64,000 bases of DNA from Halomonas sp. SpR1 (GCF_031010175.1 NZ_JAUAMB010000008.1:62001-126000), one strand, 5' to 3'; shown: positions 1 to 8,877, numbered from the stretch's first letter. Notes: generated by a model not told the origin, from the sequence alone. Made by a program: numbers and translations.

Positions 1-135
1 TTTCATAAAGGTGGATTTGCCGCAGCCGTTCGCGCCGATCAGGCCGTAACGGTTGCCGTTATTGAATTTAACGGAGACATTTTCAAACAGGGGCTTGGCC
101 CCAAACTGCATGGTGATATTGGCGGTTGCGATCAC
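1..135 (-). CDS. ABC-F family ATPase, N-terminal fragment (YbiT-like)
   Basis: This is the first 45 codons of an ABC-F type ATPase that runs off the left edge. The translation carries a Walker A motif (GANGCGKS, about residues 34-41) preceded by an MQFGAKPLF segment. That segment closely resembles the start of E. coli YbiT, a ribosome-associated ABC-F protein with two ABC domains and no membrane part. A GTG at 133-135 is chosen as start because it places about eight residues before MQF as in YbiT; an internal ATG at 109-111 is the alternative. No strong ribosome binding site is visible for the GTG. The family is thought to act on translating ribosomes; the assignment to YbiT rests on this short stretch only. 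Confidence 0.75.
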   Translation of the reverse strand, partial: MIATANITMQFGAKPLFENVSVKFNNGNRYGLIGANGCGKSTFMK

Positions 136-229
136 AAAAAGGAGCCCGGTTAGCTTACATTTACAATACGAAAGGCTCGCGATTCTACGCGCTATTGGAC
201 GGGTATTCACCCATCAGACTTTCGTCACA

Positions 230-1084
230 TCAGGTGATTGCCGGAATATCGAGTAGAAAGCGTTGATCATCAAGTGCTTGGCGCAGCCGCGAGTGCAAAA
301 TATCGACGATCCCTTGGTGCTCCCCCACCAGCCTGGTCGTGGTAACGGAAAGCCCTGGATGCTGCTGTTCAGCGGCCGCACTAATCTCGGCAATATCGCC
401 GCCCTCCCCGGCGTGGCGACCCGGCGAAAGAAACAGCATCGCCAAGATAACTGGCCCTGAACTGAACTCGGGTGATGCAAGCAAGTTTTCCAACAGCGGC
501 TCGTTAAAGCGGTATTCCTCGCCCTCGCGGCGCTCCATGGAGGCAGCAGCAACGCATGCCACCTCTTCACCAAGCAGCACACTAAGCTGGCCTGTCAGGC
601 GGTTACGCACGGCGGTAACTTCAGGAATCGGGCTGCCGTGATCCACCAGCGCCACATGCGGCTTGGTACCTGGCTGAAGTTTATCGCGCACGTTGTCGGC
701 CAGCAGATGGGCTAAACGCAGATCGTTATCCCCGAACTCATCCACCAAGGGCTGAGCGACACGCACTTTTACATGAGGAAAGCGCTCTTGCAGCGTGGCC
801 ATACGTTCAGGCAAGTAGCCGGTGAGGGCTTTGCTAGGGCCAAAAAAGAACGGGAGTACGACGATCTCCGTTGCCCCCTGTTCGGCACTGCGCTCGGCAG
901 CGGGGCCAAGCGTTGTCGCAGGGATACCCTCAACCTTTTCAGCTGGTATCTTGTTGGAGTGCAGCAGCGAAGCCGCCTGCACGGTTTCGCCAATCAGCTC
1001 GCTAAGCAAGGCCGCCACGCGGCGCAAATTCAGCGTTGCCTGGGGCCGCAGGGAGCCATTATCGACCAGAAAAATCGCGCGCAT
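230..1084 (-). CDS. Two-domain CbiX/sirohydrochlorin chelatase-like protein
   Basis: The protein (284 aa) has two tandem CbiX-like halves, the fold that inserts cobalt or iron into sirohydrochlorin for cobalamin or siroheme. The C-terminal half keeps the metal-binding histidines (H149 in LVDHGS, H224 in SPGRHAG). The N-terminal half has Asn in the first position (LVDNGS, N9) and no histidine in the matching FFFGPSKAL segment, so only the second half looks able to bind metal. The start at 1084 is preferred over one ten codons upstream because a GGGAG ribosome binding site sits just before it. It is divergent from chaC. No cobalamin or siroheme gene is adjacent, so the true substrate is uncertain. 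Confidence 0.75.
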   Translation of the reverse strand: MRAIFLVDNGSLRPQATLNLRRVAALLSELIGETVQAASLLHSNKIPAEKVEGIPATTLGPAAERSAEQGATEIVVLPFFFGPSKALTGYLPERMATLQERFPHVKVRVAQPLVDEFGDNDLRLAHLLADNVRDKLQPGTKPHVALVDHGSPIPEVTAVRNRLTGQLSVLLGEEVACVAAASMERREGEEYRFNEPLLENLLASPEFSSGPVILAMLFLSPGRHAGEGGDIAEISAAAEQQHPGLSVTTTRLVGEHQGIVDILHSRLRQALDDQRFLLDIPAIT

Positions 1085-1165
1085 GTCTGTCTCCCAAGTG
1101 ATCGTCAGTGACATGATAAGATAGACGCTGAAACAAATACGCCGAGAACATGATGCTTGATACTA

Positions 1166-1738
1166 ATGTTTGACACCACTGCCTTAAACCAGCAAAGAAA
1201 CTTCTTCGAGGGCCATGCGGCTATCTGGCTGTTTGGCTACGGCTCGCTGATCTGGAAGGCCGATTTTGACTTTCTGGAGCGCCGCCCGGCTTATATTCAA
1301 GGCTGGGAACGGCGGTTTTGGCAGGCTTCCCACGACCATCGCGGCACCCCTGAAGCACCTGGGCGTGTAGCGACGCTGATCCGCGCCAAGGATTCGATTT
1401 GCCACGGTATGGCCTACCGCATCACCCCTGAAGTGCTCGCCCCGCTGGATGTGCGGGAGAAAAACGGCTATTTGCGGGAAAAAGTACCACTGACGTTTGT
1501 TGATGAGAAGGGCAATGGGATCGAACAGAGCGAAGGGCTTATTTATCTGGCCAGCGATGACAATCCCGCCTTTTTGGGTGAAGCGCCGCTTGCCGAGATC
1601 GCCCAGCAAATTGCCAACGCCCATGGCCCCAGCGGCCCCAACCGCGAGTACCTGGTCAACCTGGCCAAGGCGCTGCGCGAGCTAGGCGCCAAAGACGCCC
1701 ATATCTTTGCCTTGGAGCAGCAGTTGAGCCGTTTTTAA
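1166..1738 (+). CDS. chaC: ChaC-like gamma-glutamylcyclotransferase
   Basis: A 190-residue protein of the ChaC family, cytosolic enzymes that release 5-oxoproline from glutathione. It shows the family's substrate loop YGSL (residues 25-28, FGYGSLIW) near the N-terminus and the conserved QGWERRFWQ and ATL segments, and it covers a full single-domain family length. The ATG at 1166 is used; an in-frame TTG lies three codons upstream at 1157 and neither has a strong ribosome binding site. It is divergent from the CbiX gene and converges on the HPP gene, whose stop lies 2 bases away. In bacteria the family is linked to glutathione turnover; nothing nearby narrows the role further. Confidence 0.85.
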   Translation: MFDTTALNQQRNFFEGHAAIWLFGYGSLIWKADFDFLERRPAYIQGWERRFWQASHDHRGTPEAPGRVATLIRAKDSICHGMAYRITPEVLAPLDVREKNGYLREKVPLTFVDEKGNGIEQSEGLIYLASDDNPAFLGEAPLAEIAQQIANAHGPSGPNREYLVNLAKALRELGAKDAHIFALEQQLSRF

Positions 1739-1740
1739 CA

Positions 1741-2268
1741 TTACCAGTAGCGCGGATAGCGCCGGTGACGGGCAAGGTTATTGACCAGGATGGCGATTAT
1801 TAGCATCACAACACTACCCGCACCGATTGGTAAAAGAGGATACCACCACCCCAATTGGTGAACGCTGGCACCTCCGCCTACCGCAATCAGAGCCGCCGCT
1901 GCTCCCGGTGGGTGAACCGTGTGAGTTAGCTGCATACCCAGCACTGATAGTGACACGGCCAGGGCCATAGAGAGCGGTGTCGCCCCCAGCAGTTGGTAGC
2001 AAGCAACGCCAATACCGGCAGAGAGCATGCTGCCAAACAGCACATGACTGGGTTGAGCAAAGGGGCTCTCAGGTGCCGCATAGATGAGCACCGAGGTTGC
2101 GCCGAAGGAGCCTACGATTAGCAGTTGTTGCGACAGCCAAGCCGAGCTTAACCAGCAAATGACCGCCATACCGGTAAAGGCACCGACCCATGACCAAAAA
2201 GCATCCTGCCAGCCTACCCGGGTGCGCTTAACTGGCTGCCCCCGCATCTTGCCAAGATAAGTTTTCAT
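1741..2268 (-). CDS. HPP family integral membrane protein
   Basis: A 175-residue membrane protein with four to five hydrophobic segments and the signature HTVHPPGAAAAL, which names the HPP family. A second conserved segment (SFGATSVLIYAAPESPFAQP) precedes it. Members have been connected with nitrite transport in chloroplasts and cyanobacteria; most bacterial ones are uncharacterised, so substrate is not assigned here. The ATG at 2268 (MKTYLGKMRG) is preferred. The reading frame extends 24 codons upstream into a hydrophobic stretch that is probably not translated, although that segment could be an extra membrane helix. It converges with chaC. Confidence 0.75.
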   Translation of the reverse strand: MKTYLGKMRGQPVKRTRVGWQDAFWSWVGAFTGMAVICWLSSAWLSQQLLIVGSFGATSVLIYAAPESPFAQPSHVLFGSMLSAGIGVACYQLLGATPLSMALAVSLSVLGMQLTHTVHPPGAAAALIAVGGGASVHQLGWWYPLLPIGAGSVVMLIIAILVNNLARHRRYPRYW

Positions 2269-2460
2269 TGCACTCGCTTTGCACAAAATGAGTGCAAATG
2301 ATGCCAAAATGCACCAAATAAGCAAATGACAATCCATCATGCCCTTGATGAAACTGACTCAAGGGCAAATTAACCCAGGCTAGCCCCCAGGCGGGGGATG
2401 ATTTTTACGCACAATTTTATAAACAAACGCCTGGCTCGCTCGTCTTATTAGATACAGGGA

Positions 2461-2757
2461 CTAAATAGAGGGGTCAAACAGTTTAACTTCGCGTATATCG
2501 ACCTGTTCCCAAACACGCTCAGTCATATAAGGCTCCTGCGCCAACCAAACCTCTAAATCTTCTCGGGTGGCAAATCGGAAATGTGCATTAGAGCCGACCA
2601 TTTTGCCTTCATCATTCAATATCACCCCACCACTGACGAAATTACCCGAACGGTGGAGGGTACGCAGGCCTTCCAGGTGCGGCTCGCGACAAGCCAAGCG
2701 ACGGCCCAAGGCGCCCTCATCGGTGTAGTCGTAGGCTACTAACGCGTATTGCTTCAT
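2461..2757 (-). CDS. YciI family protein
   Basis: A 98-residue protein of the YciI-like superfamily (ferredoxin-like alpha/beta barrel). It begins MKQYALVAYDYTDEGAL and has the conserved R..HL..L and GG.IL..EGKM.GS segments. A clear AGGAGT ribosome binding site lies just before the ATG. YciI proteins are small, often dimeric, with a conserved His-Asp pair proposed as catalytic, but no general reaction is established. It lies 21 bases downstream of a small membrane protein gene on the same strand, so the two may be cotranscribed. Confidence 0.8.
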   Translation of the reverse strand: MKQYALVAYDYTDEGALGRRLACREPHLEGLRTLHRSGNFVSGGVILNDEGKMVGSNAHFRFATREDLEVWLAQEPYMTERVWEQVDIREVKLFDPSI

Positions 2758-2778
2758 TTATTACTCCTCACTGTGTGT

Positions 2779-3087
2779 CTACATCATCAACCATGAAAGA
2801 ATAAATAGCCCCAATACAGTACGCACAATACCGCCTAGCAGCGAGCCGCGCAGAAACGCGCGCAAACCGCCCCACAGAATCAGCAGCCCGATCACTAAGA
2901 CGGCAATGCTGAAAAAAGAATCATTGATTCCCAGCGAACGAGTGAGGCCGTCGATAAAATCGCCGAACGCTCCAAAGAAGTTGGTAAAAATACCCAGCAA
3001 AAACTCCACCACCACCCGGATCGCTTCACCAATAGTTTCGCCGATTTCGTCAAAAAAGTCATTTGCCTGCATCGCGTTTGCTTGCAT
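2779..3087 (-). CDS. Small hypothetical membrane protein
   Basis: I do not recognise a family. The 102-residue product has an amphipathic first half (about residues 10-55, rich in Phe, Gly and Ile) and a strong hydrophobic segment (about 58-76), followed by a second (about 85-102) that ends the protein. The N-terminus is a duplicated MQANA/MQAND, created by a 15-bp tandem repeat in the DNA, so two ATG codons five codons apart are both possible starts. It sits just upstream of the yciI-like gene on the same strand. Confidence 0.55.
   Translation of the reverse strand: MQANAMQANDFFDEIGETIGEAIRVVVEFLLGIFTNFFGAFGDFIDGLTRSLGINDSFFSIAVLVIGLLILWGGLRAFLRGSLLGGIVRTVLGLFILSWLMM
3062..3087. repeat. 15-bp tandem duplication at a start codon
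   Basis: TTTGCCTGCAT at 3062-3072 recurs as TTTGCTTGCAT at 3077-3087 with a 15-bp period. On the minus strand it duplicates the initiation region of the small membrane protein gene, giving two in-frame ATG codons (MQANA MQAND). Confidence 0.8.
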
Positions 3088-3279
3088 TGATAGTACTCAA
3101 TAATGAGAAAGATAAGAAGCATTGTCGTTTAAATACGCTGACTGAGCAAAGCAGCACACTATCTCGCTACCTTTCGCCTTCAATGTTTAGCGTCTTTCCT
3201 GCCAAGCAACTACTATGAGAACTATAAAACGTTCGTTTAAATAAACACAATTATCGCCTCTACCCGCTAGGTTCTTGCT

Positions 3280-4950
3280 ATGACTCACCACTACCCCCTT
3301 GCCGACCAACTACAAGCCAGCACCCATCAGGTGGAAAACCAGCCGCCATCGCTTGAGAACTACAACAGCTACACCTCTGACAAGGCCCTTCAGGAAGGCG
3401 TCAAGCGCGAAGGCGGCACTGACGACGCTTCACTCAAGGCGTTTGGACAGTGGGCAGGCTCGTCTGAAGCCATCGCCTTAGGGTTTGACGCCAACCGCCA
3501 CTCGCCACAGCTGGTAACCCACGACCGGCAAGGCCATCGAGTCGATTTGATCGAGTTTCACCCGGCCTATCACCAGCTAATGCAAACAGCGTTCGAGCAA
3601 GGCCTACACGCCAGCCCTTGGCGAAATCCAGGATCGGGCGCCCATGTTACACGCGCCGCCAACTATTATCTGAATACTCAGGTGGAAGCGGCTCACGGCT
3701 GCCCGATCACCATGACGTTCGCCGCCTTGCCTGCGTTACGCCACCAGCCCAGCCTGCTTGAGAGCTGGGGCAATAAAATCACCGCGCCACACTACGACCC
3801 GCGCAATGTGCCTTATTTCGAAAAACAGGGCGTCACCCTGGGCATGGCGATGACCGAGAAGCAGGGCGGCTCCGATGTGCGGCTTAACACCACCCGCGCC
3901 TACCCGATTGATCAAGGCGGGCCAGGTAAAGCTTACGAGTTAGTAGGGCATAAGTGGTTTGTTTCCGCGCCGATGTGCGACGCTTTCCTGGTACTCGCCC
4001 AGGCGCCCGGCGGTTTGAGCTGTTTTTTGCTGCCACGTTGGCGGCCCGATGGCACTAAAAACCCGCTCCATATCCAGCAGTTAAAACGCAAAATGGGCAA
4101 CGTGGCCAATGCTTCCAGTGAGACGGAGCTGCGGGGTGCCTTTGCCTGGATGGTGGGTGATGAAGGGCGCGGTGTGCGCACCATCATTGAGATGGTAGCC
4201 ATGACCCGCTACGACTGCATGATCGGCTCCGCGGCTGGCATGCGCCAGGCCACCGCCCAGGCGATTCACCACGCCACCCATCGCCATGCCTTCGGGGCAC
4301 GCCTAAGCGAGCAGCCGCTAATGCAGAATGTGCTCGCCGACCTGGCCCTCGAGAGCGAAGCCGCCACCACCCTGATGCTGCGCATGGCCCGAGCGATGGA
4401 TCAGCAAGATAACGAGCACGAGCGCCTGCTTTCGCGCATAGCCACGCCGGTCGGCAAGTACTGGATCTGTAAGCGCACGCCCCACCACGCCTATGAAGCG
4501 ATGGAAGTGATTGGCGGTAGCGGCGTTATGGAAACCCATATGATGCCGCGTCTGTTCCGCGAATCGCCCATCAACGCCATCTGGGAAGGTAGTGGTAACG
4601 TTCAGTGCCTGGATATCCTGCGCGCGATTGAAAAGCAGCCCGAGGTGCTCGACGCCTACTTTGCCGAACTCGCCAAGGCACAAGGCGCTGATGCGCATCT
4701 GGATCGCTTTATTCACCAGTTACAGCAGCAAATGCAGGATACCCAAGCGCTCCAATACCGCGCTCGTCAGTTGGCCGACGGCATGGCCCTGGCTTTGCAA
4801 GGCGCCCTGCTGGTACAGCACGCTCCCGCTGATGTGGCCGATGCGTTCTGCGCGGGGCGGCTCGCTGAGCGCAGTGGCCTCAACACCGGCACCCTGCCCA
4901 CCGGGCTTGATTGTGCGGCGATTATTGCGCGGGCCCAGCCCTTGGAATAA
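3280..4950 (+). CDS. aidB: AidB-like acyl-CoA dehydrogenase
   Basis: A 556-residue flavoprotein of the acyl-CoA dehydrogenase superfamily in the AidB branch. The flavin-contacting segment MTEKQGGSDVR lies at 191-201, and a C-terminal helical part contains the conserved AIWEGSGNVQ motif expected to hold the catalytic-position glutamate. The length is near E. coli AidB (about 540). AidB has weak isovaleryl-CoA dehydrogenase activity and binds DNA, protecting it during alkylation stress; whether this copy does both cannot be told. The start at 3280 (MTHHYPLAD) gives a family-typical N-terminus. Upstream 3088-3279 is AT-richer and probably holds its promoter. Three 14-bp repeats overlap its stop codon. 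Confidence 0.85.
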   Translation: MTHHYPLADQLQASTHQVENQPPSLENYNSYTSDKALQEGVKREGGTDDASLKAFGQWAGSSEAIALGFDANRHSPQLVTHDRQGHRVDLIEFHPAYHQLMQTAFEQGLHASPWRNPGSGAHVTRAANYYLNTQVEAAHGCPITMTFAALPALRHQPSLLESWGNKITAPHYDPRNVPYFEKQGVTLGMAMTEKQGGSDVRLNTTRAYPIDQGGPGKAYELVGHKWFVSAPMCDAFLVLAQAPGGLSCFLLPRWRPDGTKNPLHIQQLKRKMGNVANASSETELRGAFAWMVGDEGRGVRTIIEMVAMTRYDCMIGSAAGMRQATAQAIHHATHRHAFGARLSEQPLMQNVLADLALESEAATTLMLRMARAMDQQDNEHERLLSRIATPVGKYWICKRTPHHAYEAMEVIGGSGVMETHMMPRLFRESPINAIWEGSGNVQCLDILRAIEKQPEVLDAYFAELAKAQGADAHLDRFIHQLQQQMQDTQALQYRARQLADGMALALQGALLVQHAPADVADAFCAGRLAERSGLNTGTLPTGLDCAAIIARAQPLE

Positions 4951-4978
4951 AGCCCTTGGAATGAGACCCGTGGAATAA
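4937..4978. repeat. Three 14-bp tandem repeats over the aidB stop
   Basis: AGCCCTTGGAATAA at 4937-4950 is followed by AGCCCTTGGAATGA (4951-4964) and a diverged GACCCGTGGAATAA (4965-4978). The first copy contains the stop codon of aidB. About 60 bases further on (about 5036-5060) an ATAAAGAC unit is repeated three times. Confidence 0.8.
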
Positions 4979-5091
4979 GCGTTCAAGACCATCGTCGTCT
5001 TTCATGCTAAAACTAATCACGTTACAACTGACCGTATTAAAGACATAAAGACATAAAGACAGCAGCATTTAAGACAATAAGACACAAGGTA

Positions 5092-5294
5092 ATAGCGGGA
5101 GAGCTTGGCGCATCTGACAGCAATCGCGATGACGCCAGCGCCGAAGGAGCAACTGCCCCGGAAACTCTCAGGCAACCGGACCGCTATTATTATCACTTTC
5201 CGAAGAGCGGCTGATGACTGCGTCACTCAGCCCACCGAAGGAGCAAGCGCGCCTCGCAGCGGCACGCGAATCTCTCAGGTTCCATGACGGAAGG
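5092..5294 (+). promoter_or_regulatory. Tandem glycine riboswitch
   Basis: Two adjacent aptamers with the glycine riboswitch core are visible. Aptamer 1 has a P1 helix ATAGCGG (5092-5098) pairing with CCGCTAT (5181-5187) and contains GGGAGAG, GCCGAAGGAGCAA and CTCTCAGG. Aptamer 2 has a P1 of CTTTCC (5196-5201) with GGAAGG (5289-5294), a second ACCGAAGGAGCAA and TCTCTCAGG. The 8-base linker is typical of the tandem class. The element ends 67 bases before the ATG of a DadA-like oxidoreductase, so glycine probably controls that gene. In most bacteria this riboswitch turns genes on; no clear terminator or sequestered ribosome binding site was resolved in the expression platform. Confidence 0.93.
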
Positions 5295-5361
5295 GGTACG
5301 CCCAGCAGCATTTACGCCGTTAGGTGGGATTCCCCGACGCTCATACAATCTGGAGAGAGTT

Positions 5362-6624
5362 ATGCAACGCATTGCCGTTATCGGTGGTGGTATCACCGGC
5401 ATTACCAGCGCTTACGCCCTGGCCAAACGTGGCTATGAGGTCACCGTCTTTGAAAAGCATCGCTACGCCGCGATGGAGACGTCGTTCGCCAATGGCGGTC
5501 AGCTTTCTGCCTCCAATGCCGAAGTGTGGAACCACTGGCCGACCGTGATCAAAGGCCTGCGCTGGATGCTCAGAAACGACGCCCCGCTGCTGGTCAATCC
5601 TCGACCGAGCTGGCACAAGCTCAGTTGGTTTGGCGAGTTTATCGCCTCGATCCCCCGCTACGCTGCCAACACCACCGAGACCACGCGGCTGGCCATCGCG
5701 GCCCGCGAACATCTGTTTCAGTGGGCAAAAGACGAGCAGATCGACTTCGATTTAAAGCAGAAAGGCATTCTGCATATCTACCGCGATAAAGCGGGCTACG
5801 ACCACGCCGCCAAGGTCTCCAATCTGCTCAGTAAAGGCGGCCTCGAGCGACAGCCGGTGACGCCGGAGGAAATGCGCACCATCGAACCGACGCTGGCGGG
5901 CAGCTACTACGGCGGCTTCTTTACTGAAAGCGACGCCACCGGCGATATTCATAAGTTTACCCATGGGTTAGCCCAAGCCGCTGGGCGCCGTGGCGTAACG
6001 CTTAAATATGGCCATAGCGTGCAGGATCTTAGCGCGGACGAACACCATGCCTGGGTCACCGCCACTATTGAAGGCGAGGCTGACGGCGAACCCGTGCGCG
6101 AAACCTTTGATAGCGTGGTGGTATGCGCCGGGGTGGGCAGCCGTGCCCTGGCCGCCAAGCTAGGCGACCGGGTCAATATTTACCCGGTCAAAGGCTACTC
6201 GATTACCGTGCAGCTTGACGATGCCGCCTCCCAACAGGCCGCCCCTACCGTTAGCTTACTGGATGATGAAACCAAGCTGGTCACCAGCCGCCTTGGGGAT
6301 GAGCGCTTCCGTATCGCCGGCACCGCCGAGTTTAACGGCTTTAATCGCGATATCCGCGACAACCGCATCCGCCCGCTGATTCGCTGGGTCGAAGAGTGCT
6401 TCCCCGGCGTCAGCACCCGCCGCGTGGTGCCCTGGGCGGGCCTGCGCCCAATGCTTCCCAATATGCTGCCCAAGGTCGGCCCCGGCAAACTGCCCACGGT
6501 ATTCTACAACACCGGCCACGGCCACCTCGGCTGGACACTCTCAGCCATTACCGCCGATATGCTTGCGGATGCGGTAGAGGATAAAAACGTTCGCGCTCAG
6601 CAAGCTGCCCAGTCGCTTAGCTAG
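5362..6624 (+). CDS. DadA-like FAD-dependent amino acid dehydrogenase
   Basis: A 420-residue oxidoreductase of the DAO/DadA family, which oxidises D-amino acids or glycine to the oxoacid and ammonia. A dinucleotide-binding GGGITG motif starts the protein, followed by a TSFANGGQLSASNAEVW segment typical of DadA and a C-terminal NTGHGHLGWTLS that closes the FAD site. The ATG at 5362 has a GGAGAG ribosome binding site; an upstream in-frame ATG at 5284 lies inside the riboswitch and is rejected. Control by a glycine riboswitch argues that glycine, or a compound raising glycine, is the physiological signal and perhaps the substrate. Classical D-alanine dehydrogenase remains possible. A LysR regulator and a TRAP operon follow. 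Confidence 0.85.
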   Translation: MQRIAVIGGGITGITSAYALAKRGYEVTVFEKHRYAAMETSFANGGQLSASNAEVWNHWPTVIKGLRWMLRNDAPLLVNPRPSWHKLSWFGEFIASIPRYAANTTETTRLAIAAREHLFQWAKDEQIDFDLKQKGILHIYRDKAGYDHAAKVSNLLSKGGLERQPVTPEEMRTIEPTLAGSYYGGFFTESDATGDIHKFTHGLAQAAGRRGVTLKYGHSVQDLSADEHHAWVTATIEGEADGEPVRETFDSVVVCAGVGSRALAAKLGDRVNIYPVKGYSITVQLDDAASQQAAPTVSLLDDETKLVTSRLGDERFRIAGTAEFNGFNRDIRDNRIRPLIRWVEECFPGVSTRRVVPWAGLRPMLPNMLPKVGPGKLPTVFYNTGHGHLGWTLSAITADMLADAVEDKNVRAQQAAQSLS

Positions 6625-6691
6625 TCTCAACCATGATAAGTCCAGGCAGGCTTCCGGTAAGATATAAAACCTCCCATCATAGGCGTGTTTT

Positions 6692-7618
6692 ATGCTTAAC
6701 CAGCGTGCATTAACCTACCTCAATGAAGTGATTCGCCGCGGCTCGCTCAGGCGCGCCGCCGCCCACCTCAATGTTGACGCCTCTGCCGTTAGCCGCCAAT
6801 TAAAAGCGCTCGAAGAAGAGTTGGATACCCAGCTATGTGAGCGGCACGGAAGGGGGATGCGTGCTACTGCAGCGGGCCAGCTCCTGGTGCACCATTTTCA
6901 TGCCCAGCGAGCATCAGAAGAGGCCGTACTATCCCAGCTCATGGCACTTCAGAGCCTAGCGAAAGGCGAAGTTCGCATTGCCGTGGGAGAAGGGTTTATC
7001 GCTGACCTGATCGCAGCACCGTTAGGCACTTTCATGTCAGGATTTGCAGGTATCAATGTTGAAATTCGCATGGCGGGCGTTAATGAAGCGATGTCGTTAC
7101 TCAAAGATCGTGAAGTGGATATAGCGCTACTTTATGCACCGCCGGTAGACCCACAACTTTTTTGCCATGTGGAAACGCGCCAGCCACTCGATGTCATTGT
7201 GCCCCCCAAACATCCTCTCATTGAGCTGAATCGCCCCGTAACGCTGCATGACTTAAAAGATTGGCCGCTGGCGTTGATGGACAACCCTTTCGGTATGCGA
7301 CAAATGGTCAATATGGTGGCTCACCAGGAGCGTATTCATCTTGAAGCACGCCTACATACCAACTCTGTTTCGGTGTTAAAGAATTTCGTCCGCTCAGGCA
7401 TCGGCATTACGTTTATGCCTGAGCTCACCGTAATGGATGAGATAGAGCGAGGTGAAATTTTTACGCTACCGATGCAGTACCCGGTGATGAATGGTACCCG
7501 CGCCCAAATTGTTAGCCTGAAAGGACAAGACCTCACTATTGCCTCAACCACCTGCATCGATCATTTGCACAAAGGCATGCGCTTTTTCTCGGCCGATGCG
7601 CCACGACTGTTGCAATAA
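6692..7618 (+). CDS. LysR-family transcriptional regulator
   Basis: A 308-residue LysR-type regulator. A winged helix-turn-helix occupies about residues 4-62 ([28 protein letters not shown]), followed by a periplasmic-binding-like effector domain. It lies 67 bases downstream of the DadA-like gene and 126 bases upstream of the TRAP gene dctP, all on one strand. It probably regulates the TRAP/dipeptidase genes or the whole module, an inference from position only. The effector cannot be predicted from the sequence. Confidence 0.9.
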   Translation: MLNQRALTYLNEVIRRGSLRRAAAHLNVDASAVSRQLKALEEELDTQLCERHGRGMRATAAGQLLVHHFHAQRASEEAVLSQLMALQSLAKGEVRIAVGEGFIADLIAAPLGTFMSGFAGINVEIRMAGVNEAMSLLKDREVDIALLYAPPVDPQLFCHVETRQPLDVIVPPKHPLIELNRPVTLHDLKDWPLALMDNPFGMRQMVNMVAHQERIHLEARLHTNSVSVLKNFVRSGIGITFMPELTVMDEIERGEIFTLPMQYPVMNGTRAQIVSLKGQDLTIASTTCIDHLHKGMRFFSADAPRLLQ

Positions 7619-7744
7619 AAGCCACAGTTTGGGTATTGCATAGTCAACGCTTCAATACATAGTCTTCTAGTAGGCACTCCTTATAAATCTAATAACGCGC
7701 CTTTAGCGCCTTCTAGCTCACGACAATAAACCAGGAGACTTACG

Positions 7745-8782
7745 ATGCTTGCTCAACCTATGTTTACACCTAAACGACTCATTTCAGCTTGCCTGCTTGG
7801 CTCTGCTTTTATGGCAGGAAACACCCTTGCAGCCACCACGATTAATCTGAGTTACAACGGTGCCCCCGATCCCGAGAAGAATGCTGTCCACGTCTTTGCA
7901 GAGAACCTTAAAGCGTTGGTAGATGAGAAAACCGGCGGTGAGATCCAGCTTGAGCTCTACCCGAACAGCATGCTGGGCGAGGAGCAGGAGCGCATGGAGC
8001 AGACCATGAGCACACCAATGCTCAACGTGGCGTCTTTTGCGGGTGTCTCGCCTCTCGTTGATGAAATTTTCGTCAGCGCGATTCCGTTTCTATTCGACGA
8101 CTTTGAGGCGGCACGTAACTTCTTCGATGAAGGCGAATATTGGCAGGAAGTTGGGAATGCTCTGCAAGAGCGTGCCGGTATCGATATGCTGGCGGTTGTC
8201 GAAGAAGGGGGCTTCTTAGCATTCACCAATAACGAACGACCTATCAGCCACCCTGACGACTTCGAAGGTCTGCGCTTCCGAGCCATGGATCCCAGCCAGG
8301 TAGCTCTCTACGAATCCTTCGGCGCCTCTGGCACGCCTATTCCCTGGACAGAAACCTACATGGCACTGCGCACAGGGGTGGCCGACGGCCAGATGAACCC
8401 GCCGATGTATATCATTCTGGGCAGCCTCTACGAAGTACAGGACTACCTGACCCTCGCCAATATCCAGTATTCCAACCAGTTCCTGGTGGGAAATAGCGAA
8501 ATGATCGCTGGTTGGGATGAGGAACTTCGTAGCGCCTTTCAGGAAGCCGTCGCCGAAGCTAATCAAAATGCCCGTGAGCACAACGAGGAGCAGGTCGATT
8601 CACGTATTGCCTACCTGGAAGAACAAGGTATGGAAGTGATTCGCCCTTCTGAAGAGGAACTCACCGCTTTCCGCGAAATTGGTCAGCCTGCTTATCTTGA
8701 ATGGCTCGAAGAGCGTGATATCGAGCAACGCTGGATCGATATGGCGCTTGAAGACGCGGGTATGAGCGAACTGCTCGACTAA
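7745..8782 (+). CDS. TRAP transporter substrate-binding protein (DctP family)
   Basis: A 345-residue periplasmic binding protein of a TRAP transporter. It has a signal peptide (hydrophobic to about residue 29, with a cleavage-like NTLAA) and the DctP core GLRFRAMDPSQVALYESFG, whose arginine normally salt-bridges a carboxylate of the ligand, followed by TYMALRTGVADGQMNPP. The ATG at 7745 has an AGGAG ribosome binding site. It is the first gene of a dctP-dctQ-dctM set and delivers ligand to the DctQM membrane pair. The ligand is unknown; the neighbouring DadA-like oxidase and VanX-like dipeptidase hint at an amino acid-derived carboxylate. Confidence 0.9.
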   Translation: MLAQPMFTPKRLISACLLGSAFMAGNTLAATTINLSYNGAPDPEKNAVHVFAENLKALVDEKTGGEIQLELYPNSMLGEEQERMEQTMSTPMLNVASFAGVSPLVDEIFVSAIPFLFDDFEAARNFFDEGEYWQEVGNALQERAGIDMLAVVEEGGFLAFTNNERPISHPDDFEGLRFRAMDPSQVALYESFGASGTPIPWTETYMALRTGVADGQMNPPMYIILGSLYEVQDYLTLANIQYSNQFLVGNSEMIAGWDEELRSAFQEAVAEANQNAREHNEEQVDSRIAYLEEQGMEVIRPSEEELTAFREIGQPAYLEWLEERDIEQRWIDMALEDAGMSELLD

Positions 8783-8877
8783 CGGGCTTTTCAACACTGC
8801 TGCAACCACAGGGGCTGGTACCTTACTGGCCCTCTATTTTCTGTGCTTAATGTTCTAGCGCTTCATGGAAGGCTGCC

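Noticed and set aside
2379..2396. GC-rich stem CCCCC/GGGGG as a terminator
   Set aside because: The only U-tract lies in the plus direction, where no gene ends upstream, so it has no clear role for the minus-strand genes on both sides.
5284..5361. Upstream ATG extending the DadA-like protein by 26 residues
   Set aside because: It starts inside the second riboswitch aptamer and adds residues before the conserved FAD-binding strand; the ATG at 5362 has a good ribosome binding site.
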